A DNA stretch of 5,227 bases, taken from the NCBI GenBank assembly GCA_031409875.1, contig JANNYB010000052.1, positions 1 through 5,227 on the forward strand, written 5' to 3'. The number at the start of each line of letters is the position of its first letter. Within the stretch, counting starts at the first letter, position 1. This document shows, piece after piece, positions 5,064-5,227 of this stretch. The stretch is from CALMEH01 sp031409875. Its GTDB lineage: Bacteria; Acidobacteriota; Blastocatellia; Pyrinomonadales; Pyrinomonadaceae. A program made the position numbers and the translations under genes. The notes beneath the pieces were generated by a model. The model was not told where the DNA came from and did no database searches. It saw only the letters and a list, made by a program, of their open reading frames with translations.

Positions 5064-5227
5064 TGATTGACGACAGAATCTTCCGACTCTGTGAGCAAAT
5101 ATCCACAAACCTCGCTCATAATTGGACACTCGAAGAAATGATGGGAGCGACCGAATTATCAAAGTCGTATTTTATAAAATTATTTAAAAAGTCTAAAAAA
5201 ATGCCGCCGATTGCGTGGTTGCGCGAG
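5063..5227 (+). CDS. AraC-family transcriptional regulator, N-terminal 55 residues (3' end outside window)
   Basis: The visible 55 residues begin almost directly with an AraC-type helix-turn-helix: TLEEMMGATELSKSYFIKLF at about 22-41, followed by KKSKKMPPIAWLRE. This matches the family pattern of a first HTH (sleelA...lS..yl.rlFk) and the G.sP..yl.. linker towards the second HTH. The usual Gly before the SP segment is Lys-Met here, with PP for SP. The start is supported by AAGGAG 9 bp upstream and a sigma-70-type promoter. Most AraC proteins place this DNA-binding unit at the C-terminus after a sensor domain. Here nothing precedes it, so the protein is either a small stand-alone DNA-binding unit or carries a domain after the HTH beyond the window. 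Its target and effector cannot be told from this fragment. Divergent small RNA signals lie upstream. Confidence 0.85.
   Translation, partial: MIDDRIFRLCEQISTNLAHNWTLEEMMGATELSKSYFIKLFKKSKKMPPIAWLRE

Overview
The window reads as a chromosomal segment of a Gram-negative-type bacterium. It holds, all on the + strand, the 3' part of ftsK, a complete comEA-like gene, a complete comEC gene, and the first 55 codons of an AraC-family regulator. The best guess for the source is Acidobacteriota, probably an AT-leaning Blastocatellia lineage. This rests on recalled family features of ComEC: a long charged loop inside the Competence domain, and a metallo-beta-lactamase domain with a roughly 30-residue insert before a THADSDH motif. 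It was not checked by any search, and phylum confidence is about 0.55.

Layout: 1-1479 is the FtsK motor and its DNA-reading gamma domain, open at the left edge. 1480-1674 is an AT-rich gap. It contains three tandem 7-bp units, a degenerate TTTGCG-type repeat with a weak inverted repeat, and a compact cluster of three DnaA-box-like 9-mers arranged partly as a perfect 11-bp inverted repeat. 1675-2028 encodes a small lipoprotein whose C-terminal half is a ComEA helix-hairpin-helix domain. After 28 bp, 2057-4756 encodes full-length ComEC. 4757-5062 has no protein gene but much structure: a perfect 20-bp inverted repeat, a candidate minus-strand small RNA with its own promoter and intrinsic terminator, another DnaA-box-like site, and a good sigma-70 promoter with leader for the AraC-family gene, which starts at 5063 and runs off the right edge.

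Functionally, comEA and comEC form a DNA-uptake pair: a DNA-binding lipoprotein hands DNA to the inner-membrane channel. FtsK works in chromosome segregation and division, and its position here is probably simple neighbourhood. The main points for follow-up are the candidate minus-strand sRNA divergent from the AraC-family promoter, the hairpin enclosing that gene's ribosome binding site, and the recurrence of DnaA-box-like sites on both sides of the competence genes. No whole new system is proposed. The protein genes are ordinary, and the unusual content is in the intergenic DNA.
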